DNA from: Streptomyces clavuligerus
GTDB taxonomy: Bacteria > Actinomycetota > Actinomycetes > Streptomycetales > Streptomycetaceae
DNA length: 64,000 nt
Direction: 5' to 3'
Assembly (NCBI RefSeq): GCF_005519465.1
Contig: NZ_CP027858.1
Coordinates: 6,249,001 to 6,313,000 of the forward strand
Under the pieces are notes generated by a model. The model was not told the origin of the DNA and made no database searches. It worked only from the letters and a program-made list of their open reading frames with translations. Position 1 is the first letter of the stretch; every line of letters starts with the position of its first letter. The position numbers and the translations under genes are program-made. Shown here piece by piece: positions 20,984 through 30,345 of the stretch.

Positions 20984-22972
20984 TCAGAGGGTCCGCTGCA
21001 CCCGGTCGGCCACCAGCCGGACGAAGCGCGACGGGTCGCTCAGCTCCCCGCCCTCCGCCAGCAGCGCCATCTCGTAGAGCAGTTCGGCGTTCTCCCCGAG
21101 CGTGGTCTCCGCGGCGGCGGCAACCTCGGTACCGTCCGTCCCCCCGGCCCCGTCGGCGTGCGCCCGCCGCATCCCGCCCACCAGCGGATGGTCCGGGTTC
21201 AGCTCCAGAATCCGCTTGACCTCGGGCACCGGCTGCCCCATGGCGCGGTACATGTTCTGGAGCGCCGGGGTCACATCGCCCGCGTCCGAGACGACACAGG
21301 CGGGCGAGACGGTCAGCCGCGAGGACAGCCGCACCTCCTTGACCTGCTCACCGAGGTGCTGGGACATCCACTCCAGCAGCGCCGCGTACTCCTCCCGCTG
21401 CCGCTCCCGCTCCGCGCCGGACTCCTTCTTCTCGTCCTCGGTGCCGAGGTCGACATCGCCCTTGGCCACGGACCGGAGCTGCTTGCCCTGGAACTCGGGC
21501 ACCGTGTCCACCCACACCTCGTCCACGGGGTCGGTCAGCAGCAGCACCTCGATCCCCTTGGCCCGGAACGCCTCCATGTGCGGCGAGTTCTCGACGGCCT
21601 GCCGGGACTCCCCGGTGAGGTAGTAGATGTGCTCCTGGCCGTCCTGCATCCGCTCCGCGTACTGCGCCAGCGTGGTCGGCTGCTCCGCGTCCCGCGTGGT
21701 GGCGAACGAGCAGATCCCGAGGATCGCGTCCCGGTTCTCGAAGTCGCTCAGCAGCCCCTCCTTGACGACCCGCCCGAACTCCGTCCAGAACGTGGCGTAC
21801 CGCTCGGGCGCGCCGGTCATCATCTCCTTGACCGTCGACAGCACCTTCTTCGCCAGTCTGCGGTGCATGAGCTGGATCTGCCGGTCCTGCTGGAGGATCT
21901 CGCGCGAGACGTTCAGCGACAGGTCCTGCGCGTCCACGACACCCTTGACGAAGCGCAGATACGGCGGCATGAGCGCTTCGCAGTCGTCCATGATGAAGAC
22001 GCGCTTCACATAGAGCTGGACACCGCGCTTGTAGCCCTGGAGGAAGAGGTCGCGGGGCGCCTGCGCGGGGATGAAGAGCAGCGCCTGGTACTCGAAGGTG
22101 CCCTCCGCCTGGAGCCGGATCGTCTCCAGCGGGTCGTTCCAGTCATGGCTGATGTGCTTGTACAGCTCGTGGTACTCGTCGTCGCCGACCTCGCTGCGCG
22201 GACGGGCCCACAGCGCCTTCATCGAGTTCAGCACCTCGGGCTCGGGGGCCGCCCCGGTGCCCTCCGCCGCCTCGGCGCCGTCCGTGCCGTCCGTGCTGTC
22301 GGTGCCGTCCGCGGCGCCCGCCTCGGGAATCATCCGGATGGGCCAGGTGATGAAGTCCGAGTAGCGCTTGACGATCTCCCTGATCTTCCACGGGGAGGTG
22401 TAGTCGTACAGCCGGTCCTCGGCGTCCTCCGGCTTGAGCCGGAGGGTGACGGCCGTGCCCTGCGGGGCGTCGTCGACGGTCTCGATCGTGTACGTGCCCT
22501 CACCGGTCGAGGACCAGCGGGTGCCGTGCTCCTCACCGGCGCGCCGGGTCACCAGGGTGACCTCGTCGGCCACCATGAAACTGGCGTAGAAACCGACGCC
22601 GAACTGGCCGATCAGCCCCTCGGCCGCCGTGCTGTCCTCGGCCTCCTTCAGCTCCCGCAGAAAGGCCGCCGTACCCGAGTTCGCGATCGTCCCGATGAGC
22701 CGCACCACCTCTTCGTGCGACATACCGATCCCGTTGTCCCGCACGGTGAGCGTACGGGCCTCCCGGTCGGGCTCGATCCCGATGTGCAGATCGGAGACGT
22801 CCGCGCCGGGCGCGTCGTCGCGGAGTGCGTCCAGCCGCAGCTTGTCGAGCGCGTCGGAGGCGTTGGAGACGAGTTCCCGCAGGAACACATCCTTGTTCGA
22901 GTAGATCGAGTGGATCATCAACTGGAGAAGCTGGCGCGCTTCCACCTGAAACTCGAACGTCTCAGTCGACAT
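20984..22972 (-). CDS. htpG: Molecular chaperone HtpG (Hsp90)
   Basis: The 662-residue protein has the full GHKL ATPase N-domain ([44 protein letters not shown]), the middle domain ([19 protein letters not shown], with the catalytic-Arg segment) and the C-terminal dimerisation domain. Length is normal for bacteria, slightly extended by two Gly/Thr-rich inserts: a [17 protein letters not shown] linker near 225-245 and an [17 protein letters not shown] stretch near the end. It is a cytosolic ATP-dependent foldase acting with the DnaK system. It is a single gene; promoter sequence lies in the 133-bp gap upstream. No HspR or CIRCE-type site was recognised there. Confidence 0.97.
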
Positions 22973-23105
22973 GGTCCCTGGTTCCTTCTCAGATCACCGG
23001 AGTGCGGATGCTGACCTGGGCACTGTAGATCAGAGGATTGCCATCCAAAATCCCGTCCCGGATCTTTCCGGTGGCGTCCGGCGGCTTCCGCGCGGTGACC
23101 CGGCG

Positions 23106-24716
23106 TCATTCCGCCGGTACGGAGAGCGGGTGCCGGAAGACGCCGAGCGGGTCCCAGCGGGCCTTCACCCGGCGCAGCCGGGGCGCGTTCACCCCGTGGT
23201 AGAGCGTCTGCCAGTCGACACCTGAGGTGTTCAGGGAGAGGTCCGCGAGATCGGTGTCGGGGTAGTTGACGAAGGCCCCGTCGCTGTTGCCGCCGGGTGC
23301 CGGGACCCCGCCGGTGTCCGCGTACACGTCCCGGTAGAACGCCCGTATCCAGTCGAGGTGGGCGGCGTCCTGAGCCGGGGTGTGCCATCCGGCCAGATAG
23401 ACCAGTTTGAGTACCGAGTCCCGCTGGGCGCTCGCGGTCGCGTCCGGGGCGACGGCGTTGACCTGCCCGCCGTAGGTGTTGAGGGTGAGGCTGCCGTAGG
23501 CGTCCGTGTCCGTGCGGGTGAGATGGTGGTGGACGGCGGCGAGCTGACGGCCGGTGAACCGGCTCCGCAGATAGCCGGACTTGACCTTCAGCCGCCAGTC
23601 GCCCACCGCGTTCTCGCCCGAGCCCCGCAGGGTCGCCGTCAGCCACGGCAGCCGCCGGGAGGTGACCGACGCGGGGCGGGCCGTCCCCTCGGCGAGCGCG
23701 TCCAGATGCTCCCGCAGCACCCGCTCGGCCTCCGGGCCGTCCGCCGTGACCTGCCCGAAGAGGAACGGACCGCCCCCGCCGGTGGTCCGGTTGAGCGAGA
23801 ACTCCGCGTAGAGCGCGGCGGCGGGCGACCCGGGGGCGCTGTTGCGCTCCGCCCACCGGCCGTGGTTGTCGGCCAGCCGGACGAAGGCGTCCCGGTCCAG
23901 CTCCCGAGGGTCCCACTCGGCGCGGAAGGTCAGCACGGTCGCCGGAGGGACCGGCAGCAGCCGCTCCGGCGGGGTGGCGCGGGAGGTCCCCGGCGAGCGG
24001 AACCAGTACCGGGTAGCCACCCCGAAGGTGCCGCCACCGCCGCCGGTGTGCGCCCACCACAGCTCCCGGCGGGGGTCGCCCGGCTCCCGGGTCGCGAGCA
24101 CGCTCCGCGCCCGGCCCGCGCGGTCCACCACCACGGTCTCCACCGCGTACAGATGGTCCGACACCAGCCCGTACAGCCGGCACAGGGGGCCGTAGCCGCC
24201 GCCGGAGACATGGCCGCCGATGCCCACGTCCGGGCAGTAGCCGCCGGGAACCGTCACCCCCCAGCCGAGGTGGAGCAGCCGGTAGACCTCCTCCAGGGTG
24301 GCCCCGGGCTCCACCGCGAAGGCGTGGAGCGCCGGGTCGTACCCCACCGCCCGCATCCGGGACATGTCGATGAGCGTCCGCACCCGCGGATGGTCCACGA
24401 AGTCCTCGAAGCAGTGGCCGCCGCTGCGGACGGCGATCCTCCGCCCCCGGCGGACGGCCTCCTGGACACAGCGCACCACCTGTGCCGTGGACTCCACCGG
24501 CCGGACCTCGTCGGGGGTGCCCCGGAAGCGGTTCGCGCCCCGGCTCACCAGATGGCCGTAGCGCGGGTCGTCCGGCAGCACCCGGGGCGCCTCGGGCGCC
24601 GGGCCCCCGGTCCCGGCCGGGTCCGCCGCCCGTGCCGCGCCCGGCGGCAGGACCAGCCCCGCCCCCGCGAACGCCGCCGCCCCCAGCACCCGCCGTCTGC
24701 CGCGCTCCCCGCCCAT
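23106..24716 (-). CDS. Secreted FAD-dependent oxidase, berberine-bridge type
   Basis: The 536-residue protein starts with a Tat signal (GRRRVLGAAAFAGAGLVL, cleavage near ARA-A). The FAD_binding_4 domain carries RSGGHCFEDF (H101) and GGYCPDVGIGGHVSGGGYG (C161). These are the two positions that attach FAD through both His and Cys in bicovalent flavoproteins such as GOOX-like oligosaccharide oxidases. A C-terminal BBE segment includes the YPDTDL region (FVNYPDTDLAD), contacting the flavin. It likely oxidises a sugar or an alcohol outside the cell with O2. It stands alone, 123 bp after the next gene's stop, with its own ribosome site. Confidence 0.9.
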   Translation of the reverse strand: MGGERGRRRVLGAAAFAGAGLVLPPGAARAADPAGTGGPAPEAPRVLPDDPRYGHLVSRGANRFRGTPDEVRPVESTAQVVRCVQEAVRRGRRIAVRSGGHCFEDFVDHPRVRTLIDMSRMRAVGYDPALHAFAVEPGATLEEVYRLLHLGWGVTVPGGYCPDVGIGGHVSGGGYGPLCRLYGLVSDHLYAVETVVVDRAGRARSVLATREPGDPRRELWWAHTGGGGGTFGVATRYWFRSPGTSRATPPERLLPVPPATVLTFRAEWDPRELDRDAFVRLADNHGRWAERNSAPGSPAAALYAEFSLNRTTGGGGPFLFGQVTADGPEAERVLREHLDALAEGTARPASVTSRRLPWLTATLRGSGENAVGDWRLKVKSGYLRSRFTGRQLAAVHHHLTRTDTDAYGSLTLNTYGGQVNAVAPDATASAQRDSVLKLVYLAGWHTPAQDAAHLDWIRAFYRDVYADTGGVPAPGGNSDGAFVNYPDTDLADLSLNTSGVDWQTLYHGVNAPRLRRVKARWDPLGVFRHPLSVPAE

Positions 24717-24839
24717 GTCCCGTTCCCTCCGCCGCTGGTGGTAGAAGGGGGACAGTACGAAGCGCGGCGCGCGGAGGGAAGACCGCAGGGGGACGCGGCA
24801 CCGGCGGGGCAGGACCGGGCGGCGGACCGGGGCACCCGG

Positions 24840-26045
24840 TCAGCGCGACGGCAGCGGCGCGAACGGGTTGGGGGCCAGCCCCGTCCAGGTGTGCAGCACC
24901 ACGCGGCCGGTCTGCCGGACGATCCCGCCCGACTCCACCCGGCCCGCCTCGGCGAGATAGAAACGCCCGTCGTCCAGCGCGATCAGACCGTACTGACCGG
25001 CCGACTCGAAGCCGTACACCCCCGACGGCACGTGGTGCAGCCCCTGCGGAAGCAGGGTGAGCAGCTTCCCGTACTCGGGCTTCGCCTGTCCGCGCACCTG
25101 GCCCCAGTACGGGCGCTCGGAGCCGTCCACGACGAACAGCGAGTAGTTCGGGAAGGTCTTCTTCTTCCCCTTGTAGACGGCCATCAGCCAGTCGCCGCTC
25201 TCGTCGTCGTACTCCAGGTTCTGCACCCCGTAGGTGGTGTTCCCGGTGTACACGAAGAACTTGCCGTCGGGCACCGACGGGCCGCTGGTGTGCGGGTCGG
25301 CCTCGGTGAGCGGACGCTCGTACTTGCGCCAGCGCCGCACGTCGTACTGGAGCAGCACCTGATGGTCGTTGTCGGCCCGGGTGGTGTTCGAGTACACCCC
25401 GTACGCGACGGTCAGCCGCTCCCGGCCCGGACGGCCGAAGGCGGGACCGAAGGCGATACCGTCGATGCCGCTGCACCCGTAGCGGTGGTCGGGGGTGTTC
25501 CCCGTGTTGCCGTCGAAGACGCCGTCCCCGTTCATGTCGGCGGTGTAGTCCTCGACGACCTCCTTGAGATGGACCGTGGAGACCACACCGGTGGTCTCGG
25601 CGTCCATGTTCATCCGGGTGATGCGGTCCGCGTCGAAGATCGCGACATAGAACGCCTGCGCCGCCTTGTACTCCAGCGAGGCGTAGACCCGGCCGTCGGA
25701 TCTGTTGAAGTCCATGTCGCCGAGGTGGCCGGTGAAGCCGGTGACGGAGCCGACGGGGGTGCCGCGCAGATCGGTCTTCACCAGCAGATTGGTGAACGAG
25801 AAGTACATGAACCCCTTGCGGAGGTCGAGGGCCGTGCCCTGGAGATGGCCGGATTCCCATGCCCCGCCGTCTATGGCCGGGGGAGCGGTGGGCCGGTGCT
25901 TGCCCTGTACCGCCGCACCGCCCGTCGGCTGGGGCGCGCGTTCCGGAGCGCGTTCCGGGGCGGCGGCTCGGGCGCCCTGCGCCCCGGCCAGTACCGCCGC
26001 CGTGGCGACGAGCGAGGTCAACAGGGCTGTGACGTTCCTTCGCAT
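24840..26045 (-). CDS. Secreted protein with Ca2+-loop motif, unknown function
   Basis: The start ATG at 26045 opens a Sec signal peptide (MRRNVTALLTSLVATAAVLA, cleavage near GARA-A) and gives 401 residues. A short Pro/Arg spacer (APERAPERAPQP) follows. The body shows repeated short beta-strand patterns (FMYFSFTNLLVKTD, RVYASLEYK, YGLIALDDGRFYLAE) suggestive of a beta-propeller. DMNGDGVFDG (170-179) matches a dockerin or EF-hand calcium loop. Similar secreted proteins occur in Streptomyces without a known role. A lectin, lyase-like propeller or surface-binding protein are possibilities; no catalytic residues are identifiable. Confidence 0.75.
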   Translation of the reverse strand: MRRNVTALLTSLVATAAVLAGAQGARAAAPERAPERAPQPTGGAAVQGKHRPTAPPAIDGGAWESGHLQGTALDLRKGFMYFSFTNLLVKTDLRGTPVGSVTGFTGHLGDMDFNRSDGRVYASLEYKAAQAFYVAIFDADRITRMNMDAETTGVVSTVHLKEVVEDYTADMNGDGVFDGNTGNTPDHRYGCSGIDGIAFGPAFGRPGRERLTVAYGVYSNTTRADNDHQVLLQYDVRRWRKYERPLTEADPHTSGPSVPDGKFFVYTGNTTYGVQNLEYDDESGDWLMAVYKGKKKTFPNYSLFVVDGSERPYWGQVRGQAKPEYGKLLTLLPQGLHHVPSGVYGFESAGQYGLIALDDGRFYLAEAGRVESGGIVRQTGRVVLHTWTGLAPNPFAPLPSR

Positions 26046-26232
26046 GGGCTCCTCCGCCGTCCTGTTCCTGGGTTTGAGGCATCCGGCCCGCCCCGCCGGA
26101 GATGTCCGGGCCTGAGAGTGATGCCCGGCGTGAGTGCACGGGAGACCAGCGGAATGTGAACGTGGCGCGTCTCGTGCGTGTGCGAACGGAAAGTACCCAG
26201 TGGAGAAAGAGGGAGGAGCCCGGCGGCGGGAC

Positions 26233-26248
26233 GCCCCCCGAAGGGGGC
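26233..26248 (-). terminator. UUCG-tetraloop hairpin after the SDR gene
   Basis: On the minus strand the stop TAA (26257-26255) is followed within 6 bases by GCCCCCTTCGGGGGGC, a 6-bp GC stem closed by the very stable C(UUCG)G tetraloop. It is probably a terminator or 3'-end stabiliser. No gene is seen in the rest of the 209-bp gap to 26046, which holds the promoter of the secreted protein. Confidence 0.6.
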
Positions 26249-26254
26249 CGCGCT

Positions 26255-27112
26255 TTAGGCGGTGTGGCCGACCACCGTGTCCGCGAGTCGGCTGAGCCGC
26301 TTCACGGTGCGTTCGTCGGTGGCGCCGGGGGCCGGGTCCATCCGCCGGTCGCGGTCGTAGTAGGCGCCGTTGACGATCTCGACCGCCGGGTCGCACAGCC
26401 GTACGACATGCCGGGCGCCCTCCGCCGCGGTGGCGCCCCGGTGGGCGTAGAGCGGCAGCAGCCCGGTCGCGCAGATCCCCGGGTGCACCGAGACCGCCGT
26501 GACCCGGGGGTCGGCGGCGAAGATCGTCAGCGCGAGCTGGGACTGGGCGTACGCCGCCAGCCGGGAGTAGCGGCGGGCCCGCTGCGGGTCGCTCCACTGG
26601 ATGGAGCCGGTGCGGTGCAGCGAGGACGACACATGCACCACCCGGCCGCCCGGGTCGGAGGTCAGCGCCTGTTCGAGGAGGCAGGTGAGGAGATAGTGCG
26701 CCAGAAAGTTGACCTGGAAGGTCAGTTCATTGCCGTCGCCGGTGACCGTGTGGCGCTCGGGCGCGGCGACGGCGGCGTTGTTGACGAGCACATCGAGACG
26801 GGGGTGGCTCGCGGTCACGGCGCGCGCCATCTCGGCGACCTCGTCGAGACGGGTGAAGTCGGCGTGGAAGACCCGCAGCCGGTTCTCGGGCACCCCGGCA
26901 GTGGCGATCAGCCGGTCGGCCGCCGCCCGCGCCTCCTCGGCGGTGCGCCCGTGCAGCAGCACGGTGGAGCCGCCCTCGGCGAGCAGTCGCGCGGTCTCGT
27001 GACCGATACCGGAGGTGGCTCCGGTGACCAGCACGGTACGGGAACGCGCGGCGGCGGGGCCCGCGGTGGGGCCCACGGCGGAGTCTGCGGCGGAAAGGGG
27101 CGATACGGGCAT
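26255..27112 (-). CDS. Short-chain dehydrogenase-like protein lacking the catalytic Lys
   Basis: The 285-residue Rossmann protein starts at ATG 27112. It shows the cofactor motif TGATSGIG, the structural NNAAV, the catalytic-Ser segment VVHVSSSLHRTG and the Tyr in AAYAQSQLAL. It resembles the retinol-dehydrogenase/WWOX-like extended group of SDRs, which use NADP(H). The classical YxxxK reads YAQSQ (codon CAG), so the lysine that lowers the Tyr pKa and holds the ribose is missing. It may be inactive, or may use another base. It is monocistronic with its own terminator. Confidence 0.85.
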   Translation of the reverse strand: MPVSPLSAADSAVGPTAGPAAARSRTVLVTGATSGIGHETARLLAEGGSTVLLHGRTAEEARAAADRLIATAGVPENRLRVFHADFTRLDEVAEMARAVTASHPRLDVLVNNAAVAAPERHTVTGDGNELTFQVNFLAHYLLTCLLEQALTSDPGGRVVHVSSSLHRTGSIQWSDPQRARRYSRLAAYAQSQLALTIFAADPRVTAVSVHPGICATGLLPLYAHRGATAAEGARHVVRLCDPAVEIVNGAYYDRDRRMDPAPGATDERTVKRLSRLADTVVGHTA

Positions 27113-27679
27113 CGGGGTTCCAAGGTGTCGGCCCGTGCGGACGTCGCACGGGTGAGGGGGAGAGGGTGTCGCGGTGGGCGACGGGAACGGAGCGGGGCGC
27201 CGGACCGGCGAGCGGTCACGGCGCCCCTGGGGCTGCGGACGCTCGTCAGCGTCCGGCAGCGGGCTCCGGGAGGCAGCGGGGCACACGAACGGGCGACGCC
27301 TGATGAGGCGGCCGGTCGAGAAGGAGCCACGCGCTGTTCACATCACCATCCGACCCCGTCCGGCACGCCCGCGCCAGCGTCGCCGCGCTTCCCTGATGCC
27401 GCCCTGACGCGGCCCTGGCGCTGCCTTGACGCGCCGTCGCCCGCGCCTGCGGGGTGCGGCTCCTGCGGTCCCCTGCGGTCTCCTGCGGGCTACGGGCCCG
27501 GTGATCCCCGCGGCCCCGGTGGCCCCGGGCCGTGTCGTCACCGTCCTGTCCGCGTTCGCGATGTCGTTCCCTTGTGTCTGGCGCCACCGGTGGTACCCCC
27601 GGCGCGGTGCGGGCGGTACCCGCAACGGGAACTCTCTCCTCCGCTGTGCGTCCGTGCGTACCCCGCGCCGCGACACCGG
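27113..27679. other. Intergenic, no gene seen
   Basis: This 567-bp GC-rich stretch lies upstream of the SDR gene. It contains short ctgcggt/ctgacgc direct repeats around 27395-27490 and a ccaccggtgg palindrome near 27586, but no open frame with actinobacterial codon bias. It should contain the SDR promoter close to 27113-27200. Confidence 0.4.
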
Positions 27680-28400
27680 GGCTCCCGGGCGGATGGGGCC
27701 GGGCGGTGGGTCCGCAGTCGTCGGGTGACCTGGTGGTGCCAGGGGGAGGGTGTCCGTCGGGTCAGCCGTCCATGTGGGTGGCCGGTGCGGGGGGCGTGGC
27801 TCTGTACTGCGGGTCGTGAGGCCGGGGCCGGGGGTGCGGTGCTCCGCGGCCGTCCCGGGCGGACGGGGTCGGCCGGTGGGTCCGGTGGGTGCGGTGGGCT
27901 CAGCACCGGCCGGGGGTGCGCGGTCGTCGGGTGACCCGGTGGTGCCAGGGGGAGGGTGTCCGTCGGGTCACCCGTCCATGCGGGTGGCCGGTGCGGGGGG
28001 CGTGGCTCTGTACTGCGGGTCGTGAGGCCGGGGCCGGGGGTACGGCGCTCCCCGGCCGTCCCGGGCGGACGGGGTCGGCCGGTGGGTGCGGTGGGCTCAG
28101 TACCGGTCGGGGGTGCGCGGTCGTCGGGTGACCTGGTGGTGCCGGGGGAGGGTGTCCGTCGGGTCAGCCGTCCGGGCGGGTGGCCGGTGCGGGGGATGTC
28201 GCTCTGCACGTGGGTCGTGGGGCCGGGGTTTCGGGTGGGTGGTGTTCTCCGGCCGTCCCCGGTGGACGCGGCCGGGCCGGTGGGCTCAGTACCGGTCGGG
28301 GGTCCGCAGTCGCCGGGTGACCTGGCCGACGGTGGTGTGGCGGTCCCAGGGGACGATGTCCATCAGCTCAGCCGCCCACGCGGGCAGCCGGTGCGGCGGA
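27680..28400. repeat. Four tandem ~200-bp copies of the vWA gene 3' end
   Basis: The anchor cgggtgac occurs at 27722, 27928, 28125 and 28314, so periods are 206, 197 and 189 bp. The last copy (about 28260-28400) is the real 3' end of the vWA-like gene. The third reads, on the minus strand and in the gene's frame, PPHRPPARTADPTDTLPRHH then QVTRRPRTPDRY and a stop. The gene itself ends with PPHRLPAWAAELMDIV and QVTRRLRTPDRY. The second copy has a one-base insertion between the two peptides and ends VTRRPRTPGRC-stop. The first diverges after VTRRLRT. The array looks like an unequal duplication in decay. Confidence 0.82.
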
Positions 28401-29299
28401 CAGGGCACGAAGGCCGTCACCCGGCACCCCGCGCGCCCCAGCCGCCGGGTCAGCTCCGCCCACTCCTCCCGCCCGCTCCGGCGCGGATGCGCCACCGGGC
28501 CGCCGGTCCCCAGATCGCTCAGGACCAGCACCCGCGTGCCCCGCGTCGGCGGGGTGTACGGCCCCCAGGACCAGCGGCCCTCCTCGCCCACCCCCCGCAG
28601 CGGCGAGTCCTCGAAGTACCGCGCCCGGGTGTGCTCCCGGCCCACGACGGCCCGGATCTGCGCCACCAGCTCCCCCTGGTCCCGGGCGAAGGGCTCCATG
28701 CCCACCCCCAGGTCCACCAGGATCTGCGCCCCGAACCGGAGCGTGGCCACGGGCCGCAGCGGAAGCCGGGCCAGGGCGTGCCCCCGGGCCAGCCGCCGCA
28801 CGATCCGGGGGATGTCCGGCTCGCCGTCGTCCACCACCCGGGCCACCGCCGTCTGCACCATCGCCGCCGACGACCGGCGGGCCAGCAGCGGCTCGTACGG
28901 CGGCGGGGTGCCCCGGCGCACCGGCCCCGCGACGGGCAGCGCCGCCGCCCGCCACTCCCGTACGGGCAACGGCTCCACGGCCACGGGCGTCAGCAGCCGC
29001 GCCGCCGCCACCGGGGCGGCCGGGCCCGCGGCACCGGCCGCGCCGGGCCCCCCGGCGGCGTCCGCCGCCGGATCGGCCGGGGCGGGGGCGGCCGGTGCCT
29101 CCCGCACCGCCACCGTCTCCTCCTCGCGCGCAGGTGACAGGCCCGCCGGGGCGGCGTCCGGCCCCGGTTCCCGGGAGGCCCCGCCGCCCCGGGGGGCGAA
29201 ACCGAGCAGCGCGGCGATCGTCCGCCGCCGCTCCCGGTCGCCGGGAGCGGCGAGCGCGAGGGCCGTCGCCAGATCCCCGAGCCAGATGTCGCCGGCCAT
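28286..29299 (-). CDS. vWA-like protein with degenerate MIDAS, partner of MoxR
   Basis: This is the last gene of the TIR-MoxR-vWA operon (337 residues), three bases after the MoxR stop. A short N-terminal helix pair (1-35) and a long Ala/Pro linker (40-125) lead to a vWA-like fold: strand QILVDLGVGM (192-201), later RVLVLSDLG (256-264) and RVTAFVP. Real vWA domains bind Mg2+ through DxSxS; here the motif reads D196-L-G198-V-G200, so metal coordination is probably lost. A vWA protein adjacent to a MoxR ATPase is a classic pair, in which the ATPase remodels a target presented by the vWA partner. The 3' end is tandemly duplicated downstream. Confidence 0.75.
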   Translation of the reverse strand: MAGDIWLGDLATALALAAPGDRERRRTIAALLGFAPRGGGASREPGPDAAPAGLSPAREEETVAVREAPAAPAPADPAADAAGGPGAAGAAGPAAPVAAARLLTPVAVEPLPVREWRAAALPVAGPVRRGTPPPYEPLLARRSSAAMVQTAVARVVDDGEPDIPRIVRRLARGHALARLPLRPVATLRFGAQILVDLGVGMEPFARDQGELVAQIRAVVGREHTRARYFEDSPLRGVGEEGRWSWGPYTPPTRGTRVLVLSDLGTGGPVAHPRRSGREEWAELTRRLGRAGCRVTAFVPCPPHRLPAWAAELMDIVPWDRHTTVGQVTRRLRTPDRY

Positions 29300-29302
29300 C
29301 CG

Positions 29303-30340
29303 TCAGCCCCCCGGCTGCTGCGGCTTGAGCAGCGTCAGACTCTTCAGCAGCGGCCAGCGGCCGTCCGCGACGTCGATCCCCAGCGAGCGGCAGGCCCGCA
29401 GGGCGTCCAGGAACTCGGCGGTGCTCGGCGGCCGGATGGCCTGCGCCCGCGCCTCCTCGCGCGCCCGTTCGATCTCGGCGGCCAGCTCCCGCGCCAGCTC
29501 CTCGTCGGCGGCGGAGAACTCCCCGTAGTCGCTGCGGAAGTGCGCCTCCGCGATCTCCACCAGCCGTCCGGCGTCCGGCTCCGGCAGCGACGCGATCACA
29601 CAGCGGCGCAGGAACGCCTGCGGCAGCTCCCGCTCCTCGTTGGTGGTGATGATCACCAGATGCCGCAGCGGCTCCGCGTCCCCCGCGGTCTCCTGCTTGC
29701 GGACGGTCTCCCCGGTCTCGGCGACCGTGAACCGGTGCGAGCCCAGCGGGACCAGCAGGCTGTTGGGCAGATCGGGGTCGGCCTTGTCGATCTCGTCCAC
29801 GAGGACCACCGAGTGCGGACCGGTCCGCTCCGCGTTGATCTCCGCCCAGGCGTCGGGGCGCTCCGGGCGCCCCCCGCCGCCGCCGCGCGCGGACCGGGGG
29901 TCGAAGGCCCACCAGAGCGGCCCCGGGGTGACATAGCGCTGATCGTCCAGTTCGGTGCCCGCCGCCCGGACCTGGGCGTCGCTCAACCTGCGGACGTGGT
30001 CGTACGTCCACAGCAGATCGTCCGCCTGGGAACGGGAGGTGACCACGTGTTCGTAGTAGCGCCAGCCCCGCTCGCGGGCCACATAGGCGGCCAGCGAGGA
30101 CTTCCCCGAGCCGGGTTCGCCGCGCAGCAGCAGCGGACGGCCGGTCGCCAGGGCCACCTCGACGGCCAGCGCCACATCGGGCGGCATGATGTAGACCTGC
30201 CCGTCCCGGGAGTCGGGGGAGTGGAGCGGCCCCGGCAACCCCCCGTCCGTGCCGGTGCCGGTAGGGGTGCCGGTGTGCCGGTCCGGGTCCCGGGGCCCGC
30301 CCGGTTCCGGGGACCGGTCGACGGCGGCCGGTGCGTCCAT
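29303..30340 (-). CDS. MoxR-family AAA+ ATPase
   Basis: The 345-residue ATPase has Walker A GEPGSGKS (74-81), Walker B VVLVDEID (178-185), sensor-1 TTNE (232-235) and arginine-finger candidates FLRR (243-246), all intact. It lacks a membrane segment. Two ATGs are possible. The one at 30340 (MDAPAAVD) is chosen because GGAGG lies 8 bases before it, within the stop region of the TIR gene; the ATG at 30355 has no ribosome site. MoxR ATPases act as chaperones that activate or disassemble complexes. Position between a TIR gene and a vWA gene suggests it gates that effector. Confidence 0.9.
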   Translation of the reverse strand: MDAPAAVDRSPEPGGPRDPDRHTGTPTGTGTDGGLPGPLHSPDSRDGQVYIMPPDVALAVEVALATGRPLLLRGEPGSGKSSLAAYVARERGWRYYEHVVTSRSQADDLLWTYDHVRRLSDAQVRAAGTELDDQRYVTPGPLWWAFDPRSARGGGGGRPERPDAWAEINAERTGPHSVVLVDEIDKADPDLPNSLLVPLGSHRFTVAETGETVRKQETAGDAEPLRHLVIITTNEERELPQAFLRRCVIASLPEPDAGRLVEIAEAHFRSDYGEFSAADEELARELAAEIERAREEARAQAIRPPSTAEFLDALRACRSLGIDVADGRWPLLKSLTLLKPQQPGG

Positions 30341-30345
30341 TCGGT

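Noticed and set aside
27680-28400. Possible CRISPR array or mobile element
   Set aside because: Units are ~200 bp and encode a remnant of the adjacent gene's C-terminus; no transposase or terminal inverted repeats.
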